Shown in pieces: positions 38,101 through 49,339 of a DNA stretch of 64,000 nt; position 1 is the first letter of the stretch; every line of letters begins with the position of its first letter. The stretch comes from Dromaius novaehollandiae (lineage: Eukaryota > Chordata > Aves > Casuariiformes > Dromaiidae). A program made the translations under genes and the position numbers. The stretch covers positions 35,935,835 to 35,999,834 of the forward strand of contig NC_088102.1 of the NCBI RefSeq assembly GCF_036370855.1. The letters run 5' to 3'. The notes beneath the pieces were generated by a model, which was not told the DNA's origin, searched no databases, and worked only from the letters and a program-made list of their open reading frames with translations.

Positions 38101-41100
38101 CTGACTCTAATCATAACTCTGATTATGTATGTATTCCTTACTTATTTAGTGAGTATTTACTTAGCTTACGTACTTGGAGTGTTAAACTTGACAGCAGCTG
38201 AAATTAATGTTTTATTATGGTATATGTTTAGCCAGAGTATCTTCTTTGTGTAATATACTTGCCACTTTTAGAAGAAGGGACATCCTCTTGGAGTTGCAAA
38301 GTGATAAATGTTTGTGAATGTTAAAACTGAGGAGAAGCAGTTAGAATCTTTTTTAATTCCCTAGAGCAGGTTCTGGCAGTATGCAGCTTCTGCTATTTCT
38401 CCAGATGCAGTAAAACTGTATTATTCAGTATTATCTATTTTCAAAGACAAGTGTTGAAAAAACACCTGCTATCTACTAGATGCCATACAAGACATACCTC
38501 AGGCTTTGCAGTTCAGCTGATCTCTGCTATAGACACAGGAAATACAACTTTAGGTTGCAGTAGCACTTAATGAAAATGCTGCAGTTCTGTTCTTCTACTT
38601 TTAAGTGTGTAAGACTTTATGCATATTCTACTGGTTTCATTTTCTCATTAAAAAGAACATAGTTCCCATAAGTTGTACAATATTTCTTTGCGAGATCAAA
38701 GTTTTATACTTGGATTTGAGTTTAACTTTATAGCAGTAACTTTACTAGCTTGAAGAAGACTGCCCAGTAACACCTGTGAGAGTCTACAATGGATCTCTTC
38801 TAGCTTTGCCTACAACATATCAGAAGGCATATAATTTATAATAACCAGTAGAACTCTCTACAAGAAACTTTTGTTTTCTTTGCATGAATTCTGCTTTTTA
38901 AGGAATATATAATTTTCTAGTTGTTGTGAAAGGTTAACAAAACTGGTATGTTTAGATGATCTGGAATATAGATTTCTTTAGATAAAACAACCATTTCAAC
39001 TGAATTGCTCTATTTCTTTCTGAAAGAATATAAGTTAAACTTTAGTTTAAAATAGAGCAAGACTAATTTAGTATTTAAATTTGATTGCTCGGTGTCTTGC
39101 ATTTCAGATTTTGTTAGTGGAGCATTGAATAAATTTAAATCTAACAGAACACCCTCCACTACACCTCAGCAAGACAGAAGTGGTAGGTATTGGTATATTC
39201 TTGCTAAACAGAGACCATGCAGTATCTTTTGGATTTGTAGACTATATTCCAAAAAAAAAAAAAAAAAAAAGAAATTTGAAGTTTCAGAAGTTAATTGAAG
39301 ATAAATGATTTTGTTTAAATTGTTTAAAATTTGAATATAGTTACATTTTTATTGAGGATACTGCATTTATTTTACTGTTTGGAGCAGCTACAATCACTGC
39401 AGCAGTGGGCTGAGCAGTTCTAGGATTAGAAACTAAACTTCTGCTTTTTAGCTAATGCACACCATGGCTTTAGTGCAATAGTACAGCAATTTATCCTGTT
39501 GAGAATGAATTTGCTAAAACTGAAATTCTTTTGCTTTTTCTGTCCCTTAAACTTGCAGAAGATGACTGTCCTTAGTGTCTTTTTTTTTCCTAATAGCTAT
39601 ATTTTCTTGTATGTATGTAGTTTTGGATTTTCCTTTCTGAGATGCTAACTTGGAGGTGGGGGGGGGTACCCAAAAACCTATATTGATTGCTCTTTGTGTT
39701 TAAAATGCATGCACTTTGGTTAAGATTTTCCAATAACTCTTTGCTTGTTTGGGGCAGGGGGGAGATGGGGGCACTAAACTGTTTATGTTCAAATAAACTC
39801 TTACCCTTACAATTTTCTTAATTGCAGTCCTTTCGTCAGTGACTCCAGTGGTTCTTACGCCAAGTACCAAACGTAAACTTCCAACTGATTGCGCTCAGGG
39901 CTTGTCTAGCAAGAAGAGACGATCTTTTAAGCATAGTTTTGCTTTTGAGTTGTTACCAGGTAGCATTTTTAACAGCAGCTCAACACCAGCATCAGGTAGA
40001 GTGCCTTTATTCTTTTCCTTGCTGCTTGAAGTGATTACTTTTTTTTTAATTTAAACATACAGTATCTCACTGGACAGTCTTAACTTCACTTAAGTGTTCC
40101 TTATACTGCTTACCCTGTCTGAGTAAATAGTCTTCTGGGTTTATGTTCATCAGTGACTGTCATGTCTGAAAATGTTATGTGAAATACCCAAAAGCAAAAT
40201 TATTTTTCTTATTTTTGGGAACACCCATCACCCCTCTCAAATCTGCAATTCTGATGTCCTTTGATCTTTTCCAGTCCCTTTGTACCACACATTCAGGTTA
40301 TACTCTCATCCACTGCTTCTTCCAGTCTCTCCAGTGTATGCTTATTTCCATCTTTATACACAAATCCATCAAGACTGCCTTTGTTTCTAACCTTTTAAAT
40401 GTTGCGGCATTCTTCTGTCTCCTAAATACTTGAATGGCTGGTCTTATTTCTGTATGAAGTGGGATTAAATGTTACTATTATAAAGGTTCTTTCTTGAATC
40501 TGATCACCTCTGGCTCTCCCTCGATGCTAAATAACCTCAAAATTCTATAGAAAAAGTTTTTCCCTATTCTTTTGTTGAGCTTTTATTACTCTGATACCCC
40601 TTCATTCTACCAGAGTGCTTCTGTCAGCCTTTTGCACAGATCATATTTTGTTTGGTTCCTTAATATATTGCCAAATAAATTTAGAGCAAAAACTTCCAGA
40701 TTAATTATGTTTTCATTTTGATTATGTCCTTCTTAAAGATCAATTCTTTTTCGTAGGTGAGTGGTATAAAACTGCCCAGTTTTCTCTTTAATATATTTTT
40801 AATGAAATCATTTCAAGCTCATTATGAAATTCTTGCCTTTAGGGATAAACACATCGAAGCAATGCCATCTTCTAAAGATGACAGTAATAAATCTGTTTCA
40901 TAAAATGTTAAGAAATAGCACCTCTTTCATTTATTGTTGTTGCTTTAATTGTTCTGGTTAAGTATTTATGTAAAAGAGCAAAAGATTGCAAATAATATCA
41001 AGACTGAATTTAACTTTTCTTCATAAAAGTTCTTAAATTTGCAAAAACGATTTGATGACAGTAGAAACTTAAAGTGTGACATCACTACCATGCTTGTACA

Positions 41101-44100
41101 TCTGTTAACAGAGTATTTTCCTGATTTGATTTAATTGCATCCAATTGCTTCTATAGATGCTAAAAGCAACAGCTTCATTTAATATTAAATAAAAGTGGAA
41201 GTCAAAATAATTTCAAGTCATCACTCCAGAAAATAAGCAAAATCTGTTCTGTATAAACTTCCTTTTCATTGTTTTAACTGGTAAGACTGTTATCTGAAAA
41301 TGTGATTATTTGAATAGCATTTGATTATAATTATAATCTAATCATAATTTAAGATTATATACAATTTTATTCTTACAGTTCAGTTTGATGCAAGTCCTTG
41401 TGTGTCCCATGAGTCATCTCAAAACTTGCTATCTCCTTCAACTGGTGGTGAAAATCATTTATCCAGTACAGGAAACAGAAGAATTAAAAGACATGCAAGC
41501 AAGAAGTTATACAGGTAATCTTCCTTAATTCGTAGAAACTAAAGATAAATTGGAGAGAGAATTCTATATCCCTTGACTACTGATGCGTAAAATATCACTT
41601 TCTTGAAAAAGACTGTTCTTGGTGTTTAAAACATACTGGGTTTTTTAAGTCTTCTATAAAATACTGGATTTTCCAATGTGGTAAAATGCAGCTTAAAATA
41701 ACTTAAGATTTGGTGTGGTAGCTTTAAAGAAACCTTCCTGTCCCTATTAAAAAAGCTTGTCGTGAAGACTGTACTTTGAAGTCTGCTACAGGAAATAACC
41801 AAAGTAAGTGTCAAGATGTTTTCACTTCCCCCTCCTCTCCTGGATGTGTCAGTTCTTCCCCTTTTTCTCCCCAGGGCTGAATCGGGAAAAACAGGTTGTT
41901 TTTCTCCAAAGATTAGCCGGAAAGAAATGGTTCGTAGGTCATTACGCCTGAAGTTTGGTTTGGGAAAAAGCAACAGAGACATGGTAAGTATGCTGCTTCT
42001 ACAGCATTCTTCTTGTTACTGTGCAAATTTAATCATAAGGCTTGCGAACTGCTTTTCAGTGGCAGGAAGAACTTATTTTGGTAATAGATCACAGTTCTGG
42101 ATCGCTGCTGGACTTACTACATAGTATGAGAAGCTCTAAACTTACTTTCATAACAGTTAATCAACTTGTGAATGGTAAGTCAGAAATTCAGGAACTGTCA
42201 GGTATTACAGAGCATGTGCATACATCACAATCACTATCTTCACTGCGTTGCAAGTATGCCTTACTGCAGGTAGCCTGTTCCCTACCTAGGTCTACAGAGC
42301 ATCCAGGGAAGATGAATAGATGGCTAGGAAAAGGCTGCTATGGCTATGATTTGTATAGCCTTTTCCTGGCCATCTTTCCCAGGTGCTCTATCACATAAAA
42401 TATTTCTTTTGTAAATGAGATTCTAAATTACAAGTTTATAAAGAGTAACACCTTTTGTTTATTCCTTCAAGAATATTTTATCAGGATGTGCAGTTGGTAA
42501 TAGATCTGAAAATATTGGAAGGCGTCTTGCAGGCCAGCAAGACTTGGAAAGCAGAGATGAACGTGCAAAAAGAGATGTACTCTTCAGCCCATATATCAAT
42601 GCAAAATTCTCTAAGAAAGGTAAATATTTGATAAGTTATATTAAATGGGAAAAACTTTTGTTTTCATGAAGCGAAGTAACTGCAAAAAGGTATCAAAGCC
42701 ATTGGGTTAAAGGTGCTTCTAGCTAGTAGGGCGAAAGTTAGTTGAACAATAGAGTGGTTCCTGGGAGAAAAGAGTTATTTAGCTAATGAGGACAGGCTTG
42801 CAGTATCTATGTATTTTTAGTAGTTCTGTTCTTCTTAGTTTAACAAGATAAGATGCATGATTCCAGTTTTCAATAGTGTAACTTTTTTTTTTTTTACGTC
42901 TCTGAAACTTAAGGGAATGATGGTACCTTAAAACTCAGTGCTGCTTAGATAACTAGGTTATTTTAGCAAGGATTTTGCCTATCATCATCAATTTCATGAA
43001 CCATATTCTAATCACAAAACATTATTCTTAAATACTGTGATATTTATTTTAAGGTTCAAAGAATGTGAGCAAGTCAGAAGAAAACTTGTTAACTCCAAAG
43101 TGTCATGATAAAGTAGTTTATCGAATGTCATGGAATAGTCCTACTGTTACGGATTCTCAGGAGATCAGCAGCAATGAGGCAAGTCTGCCAGGACACCCTG
43201 AAGCTGGAATTGGTTCTTCGGAATCTGTTTTCGTAGTTGGAAAGCCACCAGTTGTTCCAGACGAATTCAGATACACAACTGTAAACAAACAAGACAACAG
43301 CTTAAAGCTTTTGCTATGTGAGGAAGAAAGTAGTCTAACTACAGAAACATTACTGAAAGTTAAGAAAGCCTTTTCTGCATCTGGAAGTAATCTTCACAAT
43401 GTGATAAGTGATACAAAGTCTTCCATCTTAGATGTCACCGAAGAAACGTTAAATGAAACTCTGTGTCTCACAGGGCTCAGTCCAGATAAAGAAAAGTTAG
43501 ACTTCCAGAAGTTTCAGCTAGCAAATGCAGAATCCAGACAGCTGTTCCACCAATCTAATCAATCTTATGCTATTGATAAAGAAAAACCAAAAAAAGATGA
43601 AACTAAAGTTTTGGAGAACAGAAGCTTCCGAAGTTCTATTGAGATTGAACTTCAGGTCCAGAAACCAAACATAAAAAATGTAATAGAACTTACTGTGCCT
43701 CAAGTAATGGCCATGGAAGACGAGTTGACTTTTCAGAACAGTTCATTAAAAGATGACTTAAACAAATTAGATTCCTTTGGGAAAAAAGAGGAAATAAAAT
43801 TAATATACACTGAAACTGCTGAAAACTGTATGGTAAAATGCTGTAATTTGGAAGAAGACACAGTCAAACCTTCTGGGGCAGGACAGCTCCCCATTTCACA
43901 GCTACCTAAATCACGAAATGAACTAGGCAACCAGTACTCGCAAGCTGAAAATTCTGATAAAATTTTAACTAAAACAGCAACTGCTTCTGATCATGGAAAG
44001 GTTTCTGACCACATACAATGGTTCAACAAGCTTTCCTTAAATGATCCAAGTTCTGCAAGCAAAACCAAACCACCTCTTAAGTTTCAACGTACACCTGTTC

Positions 44101-44639
44101 GACAGTCAGTAAGAAGAATGAATTCCTTATTGGAGGCTAACAGACAATCTGTAAGCCGTCAGCTAGTCCAAGCTAGTGAGGTTGGTTCACCACTTGTTAA
44201 ATCTTTGAGCTATGATTCTGCACTATCCTCCTGCACAGAAAAGCCCTTAAAGAATTCCACAGCTTTGTCACTCAAGAGTGAAAGTACACATGACGAAGTT
44301 TCTACATCTCGTAAACAGCTAGACTTAACATCCAAATCATGTTGCAGGCGGTTAAATCCATTAGAGAAGTCTGATGTTTCTGTAAGAACTGCTGGAATCT
44401 ACAAACAGAAAGTGACTGTTAATCCATCAAAGTCTGTTTTAGAAGACCTCACCAATCATGAAACAGTGAAATGCAGTTTAAAAGTAAATGCAGGTGTAAA
44501 TATGCCAGGTGCTGTGACAGAAAAATGTACCATCACAAAAAATCCTCTGGGAAAAGAAAAGGTTCGTTATAGAGGATCCCCAAAGAATCCAATATCGAAA
44601 GTGAAACTCCTACCAACTACAAAACCAGTAGATCTATAG
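32043..44639 (+). CDS. ARHGAP11A: ARHGAP11A, Rho GTPase-activating protein 11A (12 coding exons, spliced)
   Basis: Joining 32043-32174, 34561-34631, 34962-35058, 35596-35846, 36423-36583, 36689-36835, 39108-39182, 39828-39995, 41379-41514, 41875-41983, 42472-42619 and 43054-44639 gives 3,081 nt: 1,026 residues plus TAG. All introns are GT-AG and phases agree. Residues about 45-235 form the RhoGAP domain, with arginine finger R88 in GLFRKSG (human R87) and the [11 protein letters not shown] motif at 194-204. Basic nuclear-localisation-like clusters follow (KRRR 278-281, KKRR 340-343). The long disordered C-terminal part keeps [15 protein letters not shown] (about 814-828), [11 protein letters not shown] (about 842-852) and the terminal KPVDL. 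The family stimulates GTP hydrolysis by RhoA and acts in the nucleus and at cytokinesis; it is expressed in proliferating cells. The start has a good context (G at -3 and +4) and aligns with the human N-terminus (MWDQRLVRLALLQ). Nothing is truncated. Confidence 0.97.
32175..34560 (+). other. ARHGAP11A intron 1
   Basis: About 2.4 kb. The first 300 bases belong to the CpG island; the rest is AT-rich. No repeat element or exon was recognised. Minus-strand open frames at 32,812-33,223 have no family resemblance. Confidence 0.85.
34561..34631 (+). CDS. ARHGAP11A: ARHGAP11A coding exon 2
   Basis: 71 nt, residues 45-68, starting GKIFG and ending PEYGSIP. Acceptor TATTTTAG, donor CCAAG|GTAAAT, phase 2. 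Begins the RhoGAP domain. Confidence 0.95.
34962..35058 (+). CDS. ARHGAP11A: ARHGAP11A coding exon 3 (arginine finger)
   Basis: 97 nt, completing S68 and running to K100. Contains [13 protein letters not shown] with the catalytic arginine R88. Acceptor TTTCCTCAG, donor AAAG|GTATTC. Confidence 0.96.
35596..35846 (+). CDS. ARHGAP11A: ARHGAP11A coding exon 4
   Basis: 251 nt, residues 101-184. Contains [20 protein letters not shown], the conserved RhoGAP core helix and loop. Acceptor AATTTCAG, donor CTAAG|GTCAGT, phase 2. Confidence 0.96.
36423..36583 (+). CDS. ARHGAP11A: ARHGAP11A coding exon 5
   Basis: 161 nt, residues 184-238. Contains [15 protein letters not shown] and [11 protein letters not shown]. 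Donor ATTG|GTAAGA. The codon where human ARHGAP11B gained its new splice donor appears to correspond to ATT at 36,529-36,531, which has no GT, so the full exon should be used. Confidence 0.95.
36689..36835 (+). CDS. ARHGAP11A: ARHGAP11A coding exon 6
   Basis: 147 nt, residues 238-287. Contains [12 protein letters not shown] and an acidic-serine stretch followed by KRRRQRSVG. Intron 5 before it is only 105 bases. Donor GGGG|GTAGGT. Confidence 0.93.
36836..39107 (+). other. ARHGAP11A intron 6
   Basis: About 2.3 kb of AT-rich DNA with a short CA/CG-rich tract near 37,486-37,512. No exon or transposable element was recognised. Confidence 0.85.
39108..39182 (+). CDS. ARHGAP11A: ARHGAP11A coding exon 7
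   Basis: 75 nt, residues 287-312. Encodes [17 protein letters not shown], nearly identical to human. Acceptor GCATTTCAG, donor AAGTG|GTAGGT. Confidence 0.95.
39251..39270. repeat. 20-base poly(A) run in ARHGAP11A intron 7
   Basis: A homopolymer 68 bases after the exon 7 donor. No retrocopy features surround it. Confidence 0.9.
39828..39995 (+). CDS. ARHGAP11A: ARHGAP11A coding exon 8
   Basis: 168 nt, residues 312-368. Contains [24 protein letters not shown] and [15 protein letters not shown], matching human VILTPNAKRTLP and the following residues. The basic KKRR at 340-343 is a likely nuclear signal. Confidence 0.96.
39996..41378 (+). other. ARHGAP11A intron 8
   Basis: About 1.4 kb, AT-rich, with no recognised exon. 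The stretch 40,430-40,760 has a faint repeat-like texture but no family could be named. Confidence 0.8.
41379..41514 (+). CDS. ARHGAP11A: ARHGAP11A coding exon 9
   Basis: 136 nt, residues 368-413. This serine-rich exon diverges from human but keeps the pattern [14 protein letters not shown] and a basic end ([10 protein letters not shown]). Acceptor CTTACAG, donor ACAG|GTAATC, phase 2. Confidence 0.88.
41875..41983 (+). CDS. ARHGAP11A: ARHGAP11A coding exon 10
   Basis: 109 nt, residues 413-449. Encodes [16 protein letters not shown] and [12 protein letters not shown], closely matching human. Acceptor CTCCCCAG, donor ATG|GTAAGT, phase 0. Confidence 0.95.
42297..42388. repeat. Long hairpin (inverted repeat) in ARHGAP11A intron 10
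   Basis: AGATGGCTAGGAAAAGGCT (42,318-42,336) pairs over all 19 positions with AGCCTTTTCCTGGCCATCT (42,357-42,375), counting one G-U pair, around a 20-base loop. Outside a 7-base one-sided bulge, GAGCATCCAGGGAA (42,297-42,310) pairs with TTCCCAGGTGCTC (42,376-42,388), with one bulged base and one mismatch. The RNA would be a pre-miRNA-sized hairpin of about 92 nt; it could also be a small palindromic transposon relic. Confidence 0.85.
42472..42619 (+). CDS. ARHGAP11A: ARHGAP11A coding exon 11
   Basis: 148 nt, residues 450-499. Encodes [13 protein letters not shown] and [15 protein letters not shown], matching human GWRLANQQSLKNR and GLLFSPDVDEKLPKK. Acceptor CCTTCAAG, donor AAAG|GTAAAT. Confidence 0.93.
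43054..44639 (+). CDS. ARHGAP11A: ARHGAP11A coding exon 12 (large terminal exon)
   Basis: 1,586 nt, residues 499-1026. Starts [14 protein letters not shown] (human EKISKSEETLLTP) and ends [10 protein letters not shown] then TAG. The middle is poorly conserved, serine- and lysine-rich and probably disordered. The best conserved block is [15 protein letters not shown] followed by [13 protein letters not shown]. One exon holds about half the protein, as in mammals. Confidence 0.97.
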
Positions 44640-45890
44640 GATTAAATAGGATGGCTAAATGGGCTAATTAGAACTGTGTTAACCTTTTGAAAAACTAAAT
44701 TTGTATTTTCTTAAGTTTGAATTATTTGGGGGTTTTTTAATTAAAAGTCATAGACTTGCACAAGTTACAGTGTCTGTTTTATGTTGTTTTTTTCACTTTC
44801 TGAAGCTTTTTTTAAGTTGCTAATCTTTCATCTAAATGGATTTGACTTTAAAAACTCTGGTTTTACAAATCTTAGCATTATAGCTAAGAATCTGTTGGAT
44901 ACCTTCTAAAAACCATGCTGCATGTCCCAAAACAATTTTTGCAGCATTTAGACAAAATACCATTTTAATTTTTTTCTCAGAAGCTTAAAACAAAATCAAC
45001 AGACATATGAAAGCAAATGTCTTAATGTTGAGTGTTGCTGTGTTAAATCTGTTTACTTCCTAGTTTTTAGTGTATTTTAGCCCTACCTTGATACTTAAGT
45101 TAGACCTCACACCAGCTCTACTTCTTTTGAGACCATGACTTTTATTTTTTTTAGAGTAAGCTGGGAGCACACTTTACTTGAGAGGATAAACGAATCATAT
45201 TTTGCCATGTGTACACACACACTGGAAAACTATTAGAACATGTGGAAAATAAATGTGCAGCTAATCCAAGTAGTGAAAAAGTCTTAAATTCCTCTGACAA
45301 CTTATGTTCTGCAATGTGTACGAAGTTATCTTCAGTTGTCAGCAGTAAATTGTTTTATCTTAATATGAAAGGCTGGTCTTAACTTATTTTTAGAGTAATA
45401 GAGTAGTGTTAACTAGGTGGTGCAGAAGCAGGTTTTAGATACTGATTATGTTGCAAGAGACAAATGTAAAAAGCCATACTGTGTTAAAAGTTGATTTGCA
45501 CAAGCAAATGTTTACATCTCTCAGAATTAAAACTGTTTGTCATCAGTTGTAAAATTACTTAAGAGTAAACACTTGAAACTGTTCATTAGCTTTCTGTATG
45601 TACAAATTGCTTGTTGGCAAAATGTAAGAGCTGAAAGCACTGGATACTCTTGGTTTTAATAAAACCGCTGGTTTTGTCCATTCTCTGTGACCATTCTTCT
45701 GCAGTGACTTACACAAAAGACTGAGGACATTAAAAATTAGTATGACAATATAAGCTAAATTTTTAAGTCTGAAAAATTGCTGAAATAATTCTATTCTGAC
45801 ACTCTTTGATTTTGTTTGTCTTAAAGTTTGAGTCTCATAACTAGCAAAATCATTGCACAAAATAAACAGTTTAGCAGGACTTAGGCTTCT
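44640..45890 (+). other. ARHGAP11A: ARHGAP11A 3' UTR (probable extent)
   Basis: AT-rich sequence after the stop. Candidate poly(A) signals are ATTAAA (44,740-44,745) and AATAAA at 45,248-45,253, 45,658-45,663 and 45,861-45,866. Which are used cannot be decided from sequence, so the end is uncertain. Confidence 0.5.
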
Positions 45891-47889
45891 AAAATGCTTG
45901 AGTGATCTCTTACTGAAAGAGCTAGTTCTGCTTGCTTTCTGTTCCCCCCCTTCCCTATGTATACAGATTCATTAGGTGAGCTGGTTCAGTTAAGTGATCT
46001 TGTGGAAACTTCCTGCCCCCATCAGCCACCTGAACTACCTCCTGCTATTGCTATGTGATTGTTAAGAGGTAACATCAGGGGAGCAGGAGGAGGTAAGCAG
46101 CCGTTAAACTGTCTGAACAGGATTGTTTGTTGCAGTGAAGTATTGGAAGCTTTACTTTCATGAGGTGAGTGAGCCAGCATGACAGTTCACCACCATCCAA
46201 GGAGGAGGCTACCTCTCCCTGCTTTCAGCTATGTGTTCCTACCCTCTGCTTTCAGTAGTGGGTGGCAGATCCCTCAGTAGGCCAAATCTATGCCCCAGAG
46301 CACCATGTTTTGTGCTGCTTCAGTGAGGTAAATAGACTTAGCAAAGTAACTGCCAGCTGCTATAGCTGACGCAAGGGGGAGGTATGAGATGGAACTAGGA
46401 CAGAAGGAGATAAAGGAAATGTCATGAGGATGAAAATAAGATCTGATTCTTTCCTCAGTAGTGAGCTGTCATGTCAGCTTCTGCTTGAAATAGTGAGATT
46501 TGATTTTTCCATTGATGTGCCAGGCATTTTGCATACTAATGTGACTTTGATATTTTCTGGAGCATCTGCTATTAAGGGAAGAGCTCTATGGATCAGGGAT
46601 CTGCAGTAGGGATTATTCTGGATGCTGTCTGCTTTAAGCTGTCATGCGAAGACTATCAGAAATACTTGGGTTTTATGAATATTTTGCTGTCTTTAATCAC
46701 TAGCTGCTTTGTTAAATGTTGCCATAGTTTTAAATATTGAAAGACATTCCTGTGTAACACAAAGACACAACAGCTCTTTGCATATATCTATCAGGGACAG
46801 TCCATTTACTACTAATCTGGTTTTTGCCTTTTCTTGTAATTTGTACTCCAGAAGCTTTAAATTTGCAGGCTTAGTTATTTGAAAAGTAGGGTATTACGAT
46901 CAAAATTCCTTTTTCTTTTCTACTGTATTTCAGGCTGCTGTGGTACAGCGTCTGTGACTGTGTGTGGATAGTACCAACTCAGTTAAATGACTGTACTAGC
47001 TAATGGTTTTGAAGCATGACCAAAGCAAGCAAGAAACTAGCACACTTTCTTCTAGAAGTGAACCTAAGGGAGCTGTGAAGCTTTAAAATATGTGAACTGT
47101 TTTGATCTTCACTACGAGTAGGTCTGGAATTAGTATACAAGTCAGAATGGCAGACCTCTGGGGAACCCGAGAGACAAACCAACCGTTGTTATCAGAGATA
47201 CTATCAGAGAAAGTTGTAGGTTCTGTTGGTTCAAAGAAACCTCTGAACAAATATATGTTTACATAAAATCTAATATATTTGAAGAAGGGATGAGAAATAG
47301 TAAATGCCTGATGGAGGCCCAGTTTAACCCTGCAAGTTACAGAAATGTAAGGTGCACTAAAAGATAGTGGGAAGAGTAGTCTAGATGTGACCTGTTGTGT
47401 TTCTGAGGTTTTCTAGAGATTTTTCTCATATCACAAGAGGAACATTTCACATTCATGTCAGTAGCAGTTAACATGTTATATAAAATAGGCTTTAAAAATT
47501 GTTTTGCCAAGTGCTATAAAATGATGGACCTTCTCATTTAGCAAGGTCCTTTTACAGTTTTTTGGATTTTTTGTTTTTTAATCCTGTTACAGATGATGTG
47601 TACAACTCTGCTTCATTTGGAAACCTTCACCTGCAGTGCTCAGGGAGATGAATGCTGTATTGTTACCTTGTAAACCTGCTGCTATGTAATACTCTCATCC
47701 AGTAATTAAACCACAGATTGCATTATTCTGGTGAGAAAAAGCATACTGGGAAGATGGTCACAGTTCTAGGAATAAGTAGTGTCATCTTACTACAACTGTG
47801 TTCGTCTATCAGCAACTTCTTTATTTTTAGAATACACTATTTAGCTGAAAAATAGGGCCTTGAATAGCCCATCCAACCTAGGCTTTGTA
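45891..47889. other. Intergenic DNA between ARHGAP11A and SCG5
   Basis: About 2 kb with no recognised exon, RNA gene or transposable element. The short distance between the two genes agrees with their tight tandem arrangement in mammals. Confidence 0.75.
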
Positions 47890-47923
47890 TTTTTCTTTTT
47901 TTCTTTTTTTTTTTTTTTTTTTT
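47890..47923. repeat. T-rich tract before SCG5
   Basis: A run of Ts interrupted twice by C, ending in TTTAAATTAA. It lies about 40 bases before the CpG island and could help keep the promoter nucleosome-free, though that is inference. Confidence 0.9.
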
Positions 47924-47984
47924 AAATTAACTAGTGTGGCAAACAATCTCTGCCTAACATACAGCGTGCATGGGGAGCCCCCGG

Positions 47985-48151
47985 GCTTCACCGAGCCCTT
48001 GCAGCGGGGGCAGCCGCTGCCTGACCGCAGGGGCTGCCGGCCGCCGCGGGGCCGCGCTCGCAGGGAGGGGAAGCGGCGGCGCCGCGGCTGCGCACGGAGG
48101 ATGCGCGGCCGCGGAGCCACCGCACCCGCAGAGCCGCGCCGCGAGCGGGAG
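47985..48151 (+). other. SCG5: SCG5 exon 1, 5' UTR (start approximate)
   Basis: The only strong donor in the island is CGGGAG|GTGAGTGCG at 48,151/48,152, and exon 2 has an acceptor just before the coding start. Human SCG5 also has a non-coding first exon. The 5' end given is a guess; only the donor is supported by sequence. Confidence 0.5.
48101..48151 (+). CDS. Candidate upstream ORF in SCG5 leader (first part, continues in exon 2)
   Basis: ATG at 48,101 (A at -3, C at +4) opens a frame of 17 codons to the donor. After splicing to 49,321 it continues for 13 codons to TAA at 49,360-49,362. It therefore overlaps the SCG5 start codon (49,340) in another frame. It exists only if transcription starts upstream of 48,101. 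The peptide has no recognised family; a regulatory effect would come from ribosome use, not from its product. Confidence 0.3.
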
Positions 48152-48218
48152 GTGAGTGCGGCGCGGCGGGGGCCGCGGGCCGGGGGTGGGCTGCTCGGGG
48201 TGTATTTTGGGCGGCGGC

Positions 48219-48233
48219 GGGGGGGGGGGGGGG
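48219..48233. repeat. 15-base poly(G) run after (GGC)n
   Basis: Uninterrupted Gs directly after GGC triplets, just inside intron 1 of SCG5. It is a G-quadruplex candidate and a likely place for assembly length error. Confidence 0.9.
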
Positions 48234-48335
48234 TAAATGCTGGTTTTTGACGGGGGTGTAGAGAGGTGTGGGCTGGTGTGCGTAAGCAGCAGCGGGGCCG
48301 CAGACCTGCTCGTTTATGTTAACCGATGTTTGTTA

Positions 48336-48356
48336 CAAACAAACAAACAAACAAAA
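48336..48356. repeat. (AAAC)n microsatellite
   Basis: About five AAAC units in SCG5 intron 1. Confidence 0.9.
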
Positions 48357-49339
48357 GAACCCCCTTTTTTTCTCCGAACACAAACGATGGTTCCCGTCAC
48401 GGGCAGGTGTTTCCTATGGAGAGCGATAAAGCAGAGATGTGCGGCATGGTGGAGCCGCGCACAGGCATAAAGGGCAGTATTTCCAGCATTGTTTTTAAGA
48501 GGATTTTTCTGCCATTTTTGCCTCGAAGTCATTTTAAGGTGCATTGTGTGAGATTATAGTAACGGTGGAACATCTTTAAATGGCTGGCTGGGGAAATCAG
48601 GGAGACGTGTATGTGTTTCAAGGAAGAAAATGGGGGGTTGCGGGTTTTGTATGTGTGGGTTTGGGGGGGGAAATGGAAGATGTGTGTATTAATTATTATC
48701 TGACACGAGGGGGAAACAAGCTGTCAGAGACAATCGCCCTGATTAAAATTCAGCCTTCTAGAAAGAATAGTAAATAGTGGTTGTTGGATTTTGTGTCTAT
48801 TTAAACTATGCAGAGCAACCATTTAGTGAAAGGTGTTCAAGGGGAGCAAGTGAAACTGATTTGCTTCAGGTGGGGAAGATGATGCATAAAGAGTACTTGT
48901 CTGAGGGAGAAATAAAAATACCATGCCACTTGTTTAGTAATTTCTACTGCTTCATTTCTGAGACAGTGCAGGAACATAGCTTGGAAAATGTAGCTTCCAT
49001 CCGAAGAATTCTCTGCATTCAACCCAGAACTCTGTAAAATAACATGATAAGCAGAGGGGATCCATTTTGTTTGCAGAGATTGATTAATAAATGTTATGAG
49101 CAAATGCTAATCAGAAAGCTAAGTGATTTCTGTAACCTGCTCCTCCCTTACCTTTTAGAAAGGAAGAACCTCCCCACTCCATTTTCTTCTACCCTATACC
49201 TTTTCAACTGATACTGTGAGCTGTGGTGTGTAATCACAGTAAGATCAGAAGAGTAACTTCCAGCATGCGTACAGAGTTTTTCTGCTATCATTTATAACCA
49301 AATTCTTTTCTTCTTCACAGGTGACAGGTGGCTACGAGA

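Larger units (their letters stand above)
47960..48240 (+). promoter_or_regulatory. SCG5: CpG island promoter of SCG5
   Basis: An abrupt GC- and CpG-rich block with NotI-type GCGGCCGC at 48,104-48,111, including the presumed start site and non-coding exon 1. No clear TATA box. It ends in a (GGC)n and 15-G run (48,211-48,233). Confidence 0.75.
48152..49320 (+). other. SCG5 intron 1
   Basis: 1.17 kb between the CpG-island donor and the acceptor TTCTTCTTCACAG. Contains a 15-G run at 48,219-48,233 and an AAAC repeat at 48,336-48,356. No coding potential was recognised. Confidence 0.6.

Noticed and set aside
43518-43930. Minus-strand open frames inside ARHGAP11A exon 12
   Set aside because: Antisense to a long conserved coding exon; they show no conserved content of their own.
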